Notes: generated by a model not told the origin, from the sequence alone. Positions 35,748-44,113 are shown, counted from the stretch's first letter. The stretch is DNA of 44,675 bases from Prolixibacteraceae bacterium (GCA_029975525.1 JARKOX010000087.1:1-44675), one strand, 5' to 3'. Numbers and translations are program-made.

Positions 35748-37067
35748 ATGGAATACATAAAGAACAGATTTTTTCAGAAAGCCAGCCGGTGTATCAGCGA
35801 ATACCAGCGGCTAAAAACCGAACACGGCGACAAAGTGATCGGTCAGGTAACAATTGGGCAGGTCCTTTCGGGGATGAAGGGGATTCCGGCGCTGGTGACC
35901 GACACCTCCAAACTCGACCCCAACGAGGGGATCCGTTTCCGGGGGCACTCCCTGCCCGAACTGCGCGAAAAGCTGCCGCGCCTCGAAGAGGAGGGGGAAC
36001 CGCTCCCCGAAGGGCTCTTCTACCTCATGCTGATCGGGGAGATCCCCGAGAAGGACGATGTGCTGAATATCTCGAAGGATTGGGCTACCCGCGCCTATGT
36101 GCCGCAGCATGTTTTCGACGTTATCGATGCCATTCCCCGGAACAGCCGGCCGATGACCCAGTTCAGCGCCGCCATCCTGGCCATGGCTACCGAATCGATT
36201 TTCCAGAAAGCTTACCGCGCCGGCGTCAATAAAAAGTATTACTGGGATTCGACCTACGAAGATGTGATGAACCTGATTGCCCGCCTGCCGCGGATTGCCG
36301 CTTACATCTACCGCCGCATTTACCACAATGGCCACCACATTGAGCCCAATCCGCAGCTGGACTGGGCCGGTAACCTGGCCCACATGATGGGGTTCGACTC
36401 GGTGGAGGTGAAACGGTTGCTCCGGCTTTACATGGTCATCCATGCCGACCACGAAGGCGGCAACGTGTCGGCGCACACCACCCACCTGGTGGGCTCGGCG
36501 CTTAGCAACGCCTATTACGCCTTTGCCGCCGGAATGACCGGACTGGCCGGCCCGCTCCACGGCTATGCCAACCAGGATGTGATCTACTGGCTCAACGAGA
36601 TGTGTGACCACCTCAACACCGACGAGCCTACCGATGCGCAGATTGCCGCCTACATCGAAAAAACCCTGCGCGAAGGGCGCGTGGTGCCGGGCTACGGCCA
36701 TGCCGTGCTGCGGATTACCGACCCGCGGTTTACCGTGCAGCAGGAGTTTGCCGATAAATATGTCAAAAACGACAAGCTGATCAACCTGGTGAATGCCATC
36801 TACCGCGTGGCGCCGCCCATCCTCGAATCGACCGGGAAGATCAAAAACCCGTGGCCCAATGTGGATGCTTACAGCGGCGCACTGCTCAACCATTATGGCA
36901 TTACCGAATACACCTTCTACACGGTGCTCTTTGGCGTGTCGCGCTCGCTGGGCGTGCTGGCCTCGCTCATCCAGGACCGCCTCTACGGAATGCCGCTCGA
37001 ACGGCCCAGCTCTTTCCCGCTCTCGTGGTTTAAAAAACAGGCCGAAGGCACCTCGGAAGGCTGCTGA
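35748..37067 (+). CDS. gltA: Citrate synthase, eukaryotic-like type
   Basis: Condenses oxaloacetate and acetyl-CoA to citrate. The 439-aa protein resembles the citrate synthase of mitochondria and of many Bacteroidota rather than the E. coli hexameric, NADH-controlled enzyme. Catalytic residues are His in HADHEGGNVSAHTTHLV, His in PGYGHAVLR and Asp in NVDAYSGALL. GIRFRGHSLPEL and GPLHGYANQ are further conserved blocks. Last gene of the TCA operon; with acn and the two icd genes it forms the oxidative branch from citrate to 2-oxoglutarate in one transcript. A strong terminator follows. Confidence 0.95.
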   Translation: MEYIKNRFFQKASRCISEYQRLKTEHGDKVIGQVTIGQVLSGMKGIPALVTDTSKLDPNEGIRFRGHSLPELREKLPRLEEEGEPLPEGLFYLMLIGEIPEKDDVLNISKDWATRAYVPQHVFDVIDAIPRNSRPMTQFSAAILAMATESIFQKAYRAGVNKKYYWDSTYEDVMNLIARLPRIAAYIYRRIYHNGHHIEPNPQLDWAGNLAHMMGFDSVEVKRLLRLYMVIHADHEGGNVSAHTTHLVGSALSNAYYAFAAGMTGLAGPLHGYANQDVIYWLNEMCDHLNTDEPTDAQIAAYIEKTLREGRVVPGYGHAVLRITDPRFTVQQEFADKYVKNDKLINLVNAIYRVAPPILESTGKIKNPWPNVDAYSGALLNHYGITEYTFYTVLFGVSRSLGVLASLIQDRLYGMPLERPSSFPLSWFKKQAEGTSEGC

Positions 37068-37105
37068 AAAACCGGCGTGTCGCCGGAACGCTCTTCCCAA
37101 CGTCC

Positions 37106-37146
37106 GAACAGGGAGGGCAGCTGCCAAGCGCCCTCCCTGTTCCTTT
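37106..37146 (+). terminator. Terminator of the TCA operon
   Basis: GAACAGGGAGGGC at 37106-37118 pairs perfectly with GCCCTCCCTGTTC at 37130-37142 around an 11-nt loop, followed by CTTTT. It is 38 bp behind gltA. Confidence 0.85.
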
Positions 37147-37199
37147 TGCGGTTGGCAAGGTGGTGTGTTTTACCCTGAAAAGTTAAATCCGATAATCGT

Positions 37200-37353
37200 T
37201 GCTGTCGTATTGCGGGAAAGTTGCCCTGCGTCTTAATGAACCGCCATGTACGTGTCCGGGTGGAAGCGAAGGACAGGAGCGAAGCTCGCGTACGCACGGT
37301 GGAGTGAGAGGCACTCCCCGTCACTACTCACTGGCGGGGCAGTCTACTCGATT
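37200..37353 (+). mobile_element. Group II intron relic (domains V and VI), no reverse transcriptase
   Basis: GAACCGCCATGTACG (37238-37252) and CGTACGCACGGTGG (37289-37302) form the long stem characteristic of group II intron domain V, followed by GTGAGAGGCACTCCCCG...CGGGGCAGTCTACTCGATT (37303-37353), the domain VI hairpin and the usual 3' end. The domain V terminal loop, normally 4-5 nt, has about 30 extra bases containing a small hairpin GAGC-GAA-GCTC. No intron-encoded protein or 5' half lies upstream; gltA and its terminator occupy that place. So this is a 3' remnant. It sits at the border between core genes and the second AT-rich block. Confidence 0.6.
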
Positions 37354-37519
37354 GGCAACTGGTATTCATTTGTTTCTGTCTGTTTGTTAGTTATTTAGCT
37401 TTGTTTTCTTGTCATTGTCAATCTGCACCAACCTATTCACGAAGCACAAATTTATTTTGTTTTTTTGAGCGTGGGCAATCCTAAAACCGACCTGAAAGGC
37501 GGTTACGTGGGCAGGAGAG

Positions 37520-37618
37520 GCGGAAGCTCTTTTGCAAGCTTTGGTCTGTGCTTGGGCTTGTGCGGTTTGCAAATGTGCTTACACCTGTGCGTTGGCTTTT
37601 ATCTTTCATTCCAAATTT
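37520..37618 (-). repeat. Palindromic repeat R1, downstream end of the restriction operon
   Basis: Arms GCTCTTTTGCAAGC (37526-37539) and GTTTGCAAATGTGC (37565-37578) form an imperfect hairpin. The same structure, in the same orientation, stands at 43925-44046 upstream of the operon. Both copies also share ATTTGGAATGAAA on the gene side, which here is the last part of the HEPN-like gene including its stop codon. The remaining gap (37354-37519) is AT-rich and holds no gene I can support. Confidence 0.75.
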
Positions 37619-38648
37619 CTTCAATTGTTTTTGTTTTTAATCCTTCTTTTATTTTTTCTATTGCCTTTTGCGAATACCTGTCAAATGGCACCTTGCCTAC
37701 TCTTAAATGATTGAAACATTCAGGGTCATCTTTGATTCCAAAGTACTTAATGGCTGAAGTCGTCTTTGGGCCAGTCAGGCCTAGTTTCTTTGCTAATTGG
37801 TCTCTTCCAAGATTATAAAAGTCCAATTCGTTCACCCGCTTAATAGCAACTACACCCGCCCCTGGTGTTCCTTCGGGAACAAGTGTTACGGGAACGCCTT
37901 CTGATTTAGTGATTCTCAAGTCCAATGAAGGGCCATAACCATTTTGAGTAAATGTCAAGGTTGAAACGCTTGGAAAAAGCTGTTCCCAATTGGCAGCTTT
38001 TGAAAGTCGTTTGGCTAATGCTTCCAGCTCTGTGTCTGATGGCTGTGATTCATTTCCTTGAATAGCGTTTTCCATTATTGCTAATGCCCTTAATTTTTCT
38101 GTGGCTTCCAGTTTTTTTCTGCTCTTTGGTGCAAGTAGTTTTTTTATTTCCTGAACTTCGGTGCTAAAAAAAGCCTGAATGTCCATTGGTGGAGTGGTGG
38201 AAAGCGGCAAAACCCTTACAGGTAATTGGGTCTTTAAGTCAATATTGAAAACCTTTTTGGCTATATCTCTGAAAAGTGTCAAACCCGCTTGGGCTTGGAA
38301 ATACAAATACTGCTCCGACATTTCAAGTGTGTAATGTTGTGCTGCATCTCTCAATCCGTTAATTGTCTGCAAAGTCAAAACATCCGTGTCAGATAGAAAC
38401 TTGATTGTATTGTCGCTAAATCCTTTCCGCACACAAGCACTAAAGCCAATCGTTTCTTTTGCCCCTTTTTCTTTGATTTTACCGCCTTTGTGAATGATGC
38501 TTGCTTTGAGCAACATTTCAAAAGAGTGATCCATAAAAATCAAAACACCGTGTATTCGTCCGCAATCGTTCGGACGATTGAAAAGTTCAATACTCAATGT
38601 TAATGAGTCAATGGCCTTTTTATAAAGGTGTTTTGCTTCCTTTCTCAT
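37599..38648 (-). CDS. HEPN-like protein of the restriction operon (DUF3644-like)
   Basis: A 349-aa soluble protein, last of the four-gene operon. The helical N-terminal part (residues about 1-135: HSFEMLLKASIIHKGGKI, TINGLRDAAQHYTLEMSEQYLYF) has an R-x4-H motif, Arg100 to His105, the signature of HEPN ribonuclease domains, and is similar to DUF3644 proteins as I remember them. The C-terminal part contains a helix-turn-helix-like segment YNLGRDQLAKKLGLTGPKTTSAIKYF (about residues 275-300). HEPN proteins cut RNA in several phage-defence and toxin systems. Its start overlaps the methyltransferase stop (ATGA), so expression is coupled. AT-rich codon use. Activity and role are inferred. Confidence 0.75.
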   Translation of the reverse strand: MRKEAKHLYKKAIDSLTLSIELFNRPNDCGRIHGVLIFMDHSFEMLLKASIIHKGGKIKEKGAKETIGFSACVRKGFSDNTIKFLSDTDVLTLQTINGLRDAAQHYTLEMSEQYLYFQAQAGLTLFRDIAKKVFNIDLKTQLPVRVLPLSTTPPMDIQAFFSTEVQEIKKLLAPKSRKKLEATEKLRALAIMENAIQGNESQPSDTELEALAKRLSKAANWEQLFPSVSTLTFTQNGYGPSLDLRITKSEGVPVTLVPEGTPGAGVVAIKRVNELDFYNLGRDQLAKKLGLTGPKTTSAIKYFGIKDDPECFNHLRVGKVPFDRYSQKAIEKIKEGLKTKTIEEIWNER

Positions 38649-40717
38649 TTGATATGCACTTCAATAATCTTACTCGTATCTATTCCTAATATGTCAACCA
38701 CTTTAACCATCACTTTATATTTGCCTGCTTTCTTGTATTCGTAGGCAATGCTTGTAAATTCTAATGTTGGGTTTTTCTTGGTGCGGAAACTTTGCCATTC
38801 GTTTTCAAACAGATAATTTCCCGTCCACAGCTCCTCAATCTCTCCTTTATCGTTGTGGACTTTTATAATTTCCTTTTTGTCTTCGTAGTTGAAGTCAATT
38901 GCCCAATAATCAATCCAGTCGAACCAATTTTCGGTTAACACGGTTCTTGTGATTATTCCGTTCTTGTCTTTTTCTACTTTTATGATTTGCCCATCTTCGA
39001 TAACAACTTTGCTCCCTTGACGCATCGATTGTTGAATGTCCTCAATGTCGTCCTGGGTATAGTGCGTTACAAAATCGGTTAATTCGATGGTGACTTTTTT
39101 GCCATTGATTTTTTCCCTGGTGTTTAAATAGGCAACATCGTAAAATTTTGCCTGTCCTTTTTCAATAGCCCGTTTGTCGAATACATCTTTCGGAGTGTAT
39201 TTGAGCGTGATGGAAACACCTTTTTCTTTCAGTTCCTGAATGAACTGGGGCGTTAAGCCCATTTCAAATTCAAAGCCCAAAACATCTACTTGCGTATAAA
39301 GATTTTTGCGGCATTCTTCAAAAATATCAACCAATCTGCTTTGTGTAACTGGAACGTCTAAAGGCCCAACGTGAACAAACCTGCCTGATTTTTGACCGTG
39401 CAATGCACTATGTCCATCAATTCGTTTGGCTTTGTAAGCTTCCAAAATCAAGTCAACATACAAATCTTCTTTGGCTTTGCGTTTCCCGTTGGTAAGGTCG
39501 TCCATAAAGAACTGCCTTTCATACTTTCCTAAGTTGAGTATCTCGAATGCTCTGAAATCCTGTCCACCGTTTTGCATTTCACGTTGAACTCCAATTAATC
39601 TCTTTCGTGCTGTGTGTATTGAAAATCTACCAAGGTCTGTTGTAATCCACTTTCTATTAAGTTTTTCTGCTACTGCTGCCGTTGTTCCACTACCACAGAA
39701 AAAGTCTGCAATCAAATCACCTTCATTGCTACTGGCTTTAATAATTCTTTCAAGCAAAGCCCAAGGTTTCTCTGTTGGATAACCAGTCCTTTTTACGCCA
39801 TCATTTGGAAAACGCTGAGCAATTGCCATTTCCCACCAATCTTCAGGAATTTTTCCATCGTTTAGTTCATAGTTATCACCAATAAAGCCAGAACCCCTTA
39901 ATCCTTCTTTGAAATTATCCTTTGTTTTCTCACTATGTGCCATTCTTATTTGGTTGTCATTGAAAATCCATTTGTCAGATTTTGAATACCAAAGAATATT
40001 ATCGTGCTTTCTATTGAACTGTTTCATCCCTGGAGAGCCAGGACCTTGGTAGCACCAAATAATTTCATTTCTGAAATTTTCAATTGAAGAACCAAATATG
40101 TCATTTAGTAGAAGCCTTAAATAAGATGTCATACGCCAATCACAATGAACATAGATACTTCCATCATCTGAAAGTAAATTATGCATCAACTTTAATCTCT
40201 CATACATCATTGAGAGATAAGAAGAAATGCCCTTTCCCCAAGTATCACGATAAGCAATTTCTTCAATAATGCTTTGTTTTTTTTCGGCTTTTTCTCCGCC
40301 AATTTCAATTTCAAAACCAAAGTCAGCCCCCACGGCAAAAGGTGGGTCAATGTAGATGAGTTTTAAACCGCCTTCCTTTTCTATTTCATCACGAATAGGG
40401 CCATTGGCCAATGAAGAAAGTATCAATTTATTATCGCCCCAAATCAATTTGTTTGTCCAACCTTTGAGTTGTCGCCCACGGGTGTCAAACATTTCAAACA
40501 TATCGCCTTGCTTCTTTTCTTCTTTGCGTGGCTCGTCTATATGCTCAATGCTATGAAAGGGCAGGGCTACATTGGTAACATCTTCTTTTCTTCCGTTCCA
40601 AAACAGGAATACATCTTCTTCGTCAGCAAAAAGTTTGTAAATGAATTCCTTTGGCAGTTTTTCACCTGCCTTTATCAGTTCAATGATTCGGTTTTTATCA
40701 GTATCGTTCAAGTTCAT
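38645..40717 (-). CDS. DNA methyltransferase, beta class (type III Mod-like)
   Basis: Probably methylates adenine (N6) in a specific DNA site and protects host DNA from the neighbouring Res protein. The 690-aa protein has motif IV DPPF (residues 124-127) before motif I DFFCGSGTT (338-346), the beta-class order of type III Mod proteins, and the TEKP block (315-318). The about 300 residues after the catalytic part probably include target recognition, and the extreme C terminus (FTSIAYEYKKAGKYKVMVKVVDI) resembles a PKD-like beta-sandwich. The ATG at 40717 overlaps the PIN gene stop by one base; a TTG just upstream is not needed. Overlaps the HEPN-like gene by 4 bp. Confidence 0.9.
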   Translation of the reverse strand: MNLNDTDKNRIIELIKAGEKLPKEFIYKLFADEEDVFLFWNGRKEDVTNVALPFHSIEHIDEPRKEEKKQGDMFEMFDTRGRQLKGWTNKLIWGDNKLILSSLANGPIRDEIEKEGGLKLIYIDPPFAVGADFGFEIEIGGEKAEKKQSIIEEIAYRDTWGKGISSYLSMMYERLKLMHNLLSDDGSIYVHCDWRMTSYLRLLLNDIFGSSIENFRNEIIWCYQGPGSPGMKQFNRKHDNILWYSKSDKWIFNDNQIRMAHSEKTKDNFKEGLRGSGFIGDNYELNDGKIPEDWWEMAIAQRFPNDGVKRTGYPTEKPWALLERIIKASSNEGDLIADFFCGSGTTAAVAEKLNRKWITTDLGRFSIHTARKRLIGVQREMQNGGQDFRAFEILNLGKYERQFFMDDLTNGKRKAKEDLYVDLILEAYKAKRIDGHSALHGQKSGRFVHVGPLDVPVTQSRLVDIFEECRKNLYTQVDVLGFEFEMGLTPQFIQELKEKGVSITLKYTPKDVFDKRAIEKGQAKFYDVAYLNTREKINGKKVTIELTDFVTHYTQDDIEDIQQSMRQGSKVVIEDGQIIKVEKDKNGIITRTVLTENWFDWIDYWAIDFNYEDKKEIIKVHNDKGEIEELWTGNYLFENEWQSFRTKKNPTLEFTSIAYEYKKAGKYKVMVKVVDILGIDTSKIIEVHIK

Positions 40718-41085
40718 CAATTGTCGATTGGATTGTTTACTATTAAATCAGGAATGTGGTTAAAGTCGCCTGTGTTCCTTGTAATTACTTCTGTGCAATG
40801 CAATAATGCTGTTGCAGCAATTATCGCATCAGCCGATTTCATATTTTTTTGCTGCCTTAGTTCAGTGGCTCTATCAATCACTTCACTTGTAATTGGCAAA
40901 ATGGTAACCAATGAAAATACGGCATTAAAATATTCTTCGGCTTCTTCAGTTAAACCGTGATAGCCCAATACTTCAAGTTTGGTTAATTCAGAAACAGCCA
41001 AATCTTCCTGTTCCAACAATTCCTTTAATTGTGGAAATTCAGGCTTTGCAGCGTAAATCAATATGTTGCTATCTACTAATCTCAT
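40717..41085 (-). CDS. PIN-domain nuclease (VapC-like)
   Basis: A 122-aa single PIN domain. The conserved acidic residues of the metal site are Asp5 (LVDSNILIY), Glu38 (LTKLEVLG), Asp86 (SADAIIAATAL) and Asp107 (TRNTGDF), so an RNase is expected. Stand-alone PIN proteins are usually toxins with an antitoxin gene directly upstream. Here the upstream gene is the helicase-nuclease Res, whose C-terminal tail resembles an antitoxin, and the start codon overlaps the Res stop by 4 bp (ATGA). It also overlaps the methyltransferase start by one base. Strong coupling with both subunits suggests it is part of the system and not a chance insertion. Confidence 0.88.
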   Translation of the reverse strand: MRLVDSNILIYAAKPEFPQLKELLEQEDLAVSELTKLEVLGYHGLTEEAEEYFNAVFSLVTILPITSEVIDRATELRQQKNMKSADAIIAATALLHCTEVITRNTGDFNHIPDLIVNNPIDN

Positions 41086-43871
41086 AGCCCATTGATTTTA
41101 CGCTCCGTTCTGTCTTTCTTTTGCCATTCCACAGGGTCGCCAAAGTTTGATACATCTGCACCCTTTTTAATGAGTTGGATGGCTTCTTCCTTAGAAAGTT
41201 TTTTGCCGAAGTCCTTAACGAAAAATATAGAAATCAGGTCTTGGAATGATTTCAGGTTGTTTTTTAAGTCATCCCATTTTTCCTGCTTTACATACACAGG
41301 ATTGTATGAGTATTCGCTTTGAGCATTGTTGATGTCTTTGCACCAAGTTGCCAAGCGTTTAATTTTTAGTAAGTCGTCTAAATCTTCCCTGCCTTTGGTT
41401 TCAATAATGTAAAAAGTGTTAGTGCCTGTCTTTACAAAGAAGTCAGGGAAATACTCCCGAATGTTTCCGTCTTGTGCCTGATATTCAATTTTGAAATTGA
41501 TACCGCCTTCGCCCATTGTGTTTTTTGCGTAGGCAATTACATCTGAAAAACGACTTTCAAGAAATGATGCTACTTCCAGTTCAAACGGATTGTCACCAAT
41601 GATTTTGTTGAAAACCGATTTTTTGGGAACAAGGAAAGGTTGGTTTTCTGCAACCTTTGGTTTGGTCAGTTTTAGCGAAATGTAGTTTTTTACTTCTGCT
41701 GTTCCTTTATCGGTTACGGTAAGTTCATCAATTGCCTTTTTGAACGTAGTTCGCAAAACTTCCTTTGGTTTTACTTCAGAAAGATTTCTTAGGGTTTGTG
41801 GGTCGCTTAATTCAACTTCATTAGTAAAAAGCTGATACTTGATAAAGCTTTCCACCTTTGGATAAAGAATATTAAAGCCGCTTACCAATCGGCTGTCTTT
41901 TAATATGGAAGAAGTGAAAAAGCCAATTACATTTCGGTAATCAGGAACTGTGTCTTTGAAAACTGTTTTGTGTGAAAGATTCCCTTCAATGTCATTAAAT
42001 ACAATCTCTTTCAACTCGTCTGAACTGAATTGTTTAAGAGCTACTTTTTCGTTTTTGAGTTTACTTACATCAATGAATTCCAAATTTTTGAACTCACGAT
42101 AAATTCTCGGACTCATTTGCGGAATGGGAATATCCAGTATGTCCAAATCCTTGTCGGGATTTTCTTTGTCCACTTCCACAATAACAGGCGATTTTCCCTT
42201 CGTGCCTTTACCCATTGGGCTGTATTGGAATTCAACCCCTTCCGTTTTCAGTTCTTCCACAAACTCCAAAAACTTAGGAGTTCCAACAATTACCAATTTT
42301 TCGGGAGTGTCAAGGGAAAACATTTTTCTCAAACCACGACCGATGGTTTGTTCGGGAAGGATTTTAGAATCGGCACCATAGGGGCGAAGCCCCACTATGG
42401 TTGCAACATTTCTAACGTCCCAACCTTCACGAAGCATCAACACCGAAACAACGGCTTTGTAAGGCGAATGGTCTTTATCTATGTCATCCGCTGCTTTGCG
42501 TAATTTCTCTAATTCTTCCTTGTCTTTTTTGGTGGATGCTGATTCTTTGATTTCACCCGATGTATTGGTGTGAATTGTCAGCACCGAATTTTTCATTTTC
42601 GGGTAATTGGCTTCCAAAAAAGCTGCGGCTTGGTCGGCTTCTTTGGTGTTCATCGTCATTATGAACAGAATAGGAGTTTTATGATTTTTAAGTTCTTCAT
42701 ACTGCTGTTCCCATTCCAAATAGCCCAAATGAATATAGTCACGGTATCGTTCAACAAAATCGTTGCTGTCTTTTTCCTGAATTTTTTGTCTTGATGCTTC
42801 ATCAGGCAAAACAGGAGATTTTACAACATTGTGTTTTATGGCTTCTACTAACGGATAATCGCAAATAGTTTGAACGAAAATTGATCCGTTGTTATGTCTT
42901 GGTGTTGCTGTGTAGTCTGCTTGCAAACTGATCCCGTTTCCAGTTTTCAGTTTGATTTTGTTGTTGATGTCTTCAATACTCGTGAACCAAGCCAATGAAC
43001 TGTCGTGGATGTGATGGGCTTCATCATTCAGCACAACCAGATTTTTGATTTTATCACTTCTTAAAACTTTACCAAGGTCTAATCCTTTTGAAGTGTCAGC
43101 GTCAGGTTTAGGTTTTACACCTAAGAAAGTTGTTTCAAAACTCTGTTCAGGTTCTTCATTGAAAAATACTCGGTGAATGTTGGTCAGGAAAATGTTTCCA
43201 GATTCTGTTATCGGTTTTAAGTCGTCTTGAATATGAAGCGTTAATTGAAAATCGTTTTTCCAGTCCTTGTCGTCAAAGCCATTGTCAGGAATGAAAGGCT
43301 CGTCAAAAAACATTTTAAGCCCGTCAAAATCTTTTCTCAAACGATTTAAAACGATGATGTTTGGGGCAATCACCAAAAAGTCTTTTGAAAGAGTGCTGTC
43401 GGCTTCATAAAGTTTATGGAAATAAGACCAAACCAAAGTCAAGCCCATTACTTTCGTCTTACCTGCACCTGTCGCCATTTTCACCACGTATCGAGTCCAG
43501 TTTTCGTCAAACATACCCGTGCTGATACGACCTGATGAGTCAAACTTCATCAATTCGTATTTGTCTTTGGCGTTGGCTATTTCATACAGATAAACGATTG
43601 ATTCAATGGCTTCACGTTGTGAAAAGAAAAAACTGAATTTTGTCTGCCCGATTAAATGCTCTTGATTAAACCAAAAATTCAAAAGTGATTTTGTCGTGTC
43701 GGATGCACCTGCATAATTTTCGTCACGCCATTTAGCAACTGCAAGTCTGATTTTATAAACCAATGGCGGCAATAGCTTTTCATAGGCGTTTTGAAAAGCG
43801 TCCATTTGGCTTTGTGTCGGTGCCCACCTTTCGTTGGGAGACAATATTTTAAACGGGTCTGAAAACTTCAT
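41082..43871 (-). CDS. Type III-like restriction subunit Res (SF2 helicase plus PD-(D/E)XK nuclease) with antitoxin-like tail
   Basis: A 929-aa protein that should translocate on or unwind DNA with ATP and cut it. Helicase motifs: MATGAGKT (Walker A, about 132-139), DEAH (283-286), TATPRH (321-326), REGWDV (about 481-486) and QTIGRGLRK (508-516). The nuclease is a PD-(D/E)XK site, Asp810 in PDFF and Glu824-x-Lys826 in ETKGRED. The last about 40 residues, with SKEEAIQLI, GDPVEWQ (911-917) and DRTERK, look like the C terminus of antitoxins paired with PIN toxins; the next gene is such a PIN protein. First gene of the operon, starting 240 bp or more behind promoter copy B. AT-rich, thus probably acquired. 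Confidence 0.9.
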   Translation of the reverse strand: MKFSDPFKILSPNERWAPTQSQMDAFQNAYEKLLPPLVYKIRLAVAKWRDENYAGASDTTKSLLNFWFNQEHLIGQTKFSFFFSQREAIESIVYLYEIANAKDKYELMKFDSSGRISTGMFDENWTRYVVKMATGAGKTKVMGLTLVWSYFHKLYEADSTLSKDFLVIAPNIIVLNRLRKDFDGLKMFFDEPFIPDNGFDDKDWKNDFQLTLHIQDDLKPITESGNIFLTNIHRVFFNEEPEQSFETTFLGVKPKPDADTSKGLDLGKVLRSDKIKNLVVLNDEAHHIHDSSLAWFTSIEDINNKIKLKTGNGISLQADYTATPRHNNGSIFVQTICDYPLVEAIKHNVVKSPVLPDEASRQKIQEKDSNDFVERYRDYIHLGYLEWEQQYEELKNHKTPILFIMTMNTKEADQAAAFLEANYPKMKNSVLTIHTNTSGEIKESASTKKDKEELEKLRKAADDIDKDHSPYKAVVSVLMLREGWDVRNVATIVGLRPYGADSKILPEQTIGRGLRKMFSLDTPEKLVIVGTPKFLEFVEELKTEGVEFQYSPMGKGTKGKSPVIVEVDKENPDKDLDILDIPIPQMSPRIYREFKNLEFIDVSKLKNEKVALKQFSSDELKEIVFNDIEGNLSHKTVFKDTVPDYRNVIGFFTSSILKDSRLVSGFNILYPKVESFIKYQLFTNEVELSDPQTLRNLSEVKPKEVLRTTFKKAIDELTVTDKGTAEVKNYISLKLTKPKVAENQPFLVPKKSVFNKIIGDNPFELEVASFLESRFSDVIAYAKNTMGEGGINFKIEYQAQDGNIREYFPDFFVKTGTNTFYIIETKGREDLDDLLKIKRLATWCKDINNAQSEYSYNPVYVKQEKWDDLKNNLKSFQDLISIFFVKDFGKKLSKEEAIQLIKKGADVSNFGDPVEWQKKDRTERKINGL

Positions 43872-43924
43872 TTATTTTTTAATGTATCGTTCAAAGTTAA
43901 TATTTCTGTCTGTGCGATGGCAAA

Positions 43925-44046
43925 AAACGGCTCTTTTGCAAGCTTGGGTTGTGCATTGGGGTGTGCGGCTTGCAAATGTGCCGTTTGCGGGTCGGCAATG
44001 AGTGTCGGGATATTTGTCTGTCAGTTTCGTTTTTCATTCCAAATTT
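43925..44046 (-). repeat. Palindromic repeat R2, upstream end of the restriction operon
   Basis: Arms GGCTCTTTTGCAAGC (43929-43943) and GCTTGCAAATGTGCC (43968-43982) pair at 13 of 15 positions. The core and the gene-side ATTTGGAATGAAA match repeat R1 at 37520-37618 in the same orientation. It lies in the leader between promoter copy B and the Res start at 43871, so a transcript from B would contain this hairpin. Confidence 0.75.
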
Positions 44047-44113
44047 AATTTTCTATTTTCATTGTCAATTTACTGTGTCGCTGTCTTTTTTCTTAGGCTT
44101 ACTTGTAACTCAT

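Noticed and set aside
35811-37127. 438-codon minus-strand frame over the citrate synthase gene
   Set aside because: Shadow of gltA; His/Val/Gly-rich translation typical of the antisense of GC-rich codons.
37199-37390. 63-codon frame with NEPPCTCPGG and THGGVRGTPR
   Set aside because: This is the translation of group II intron domains V/VI, a known source of false proteins.
37387-37572. Minus-strand frame with a Gln/Ala-rich start
   Set aside because: Explained by the palindromic repeat R1; low-complexity translation.
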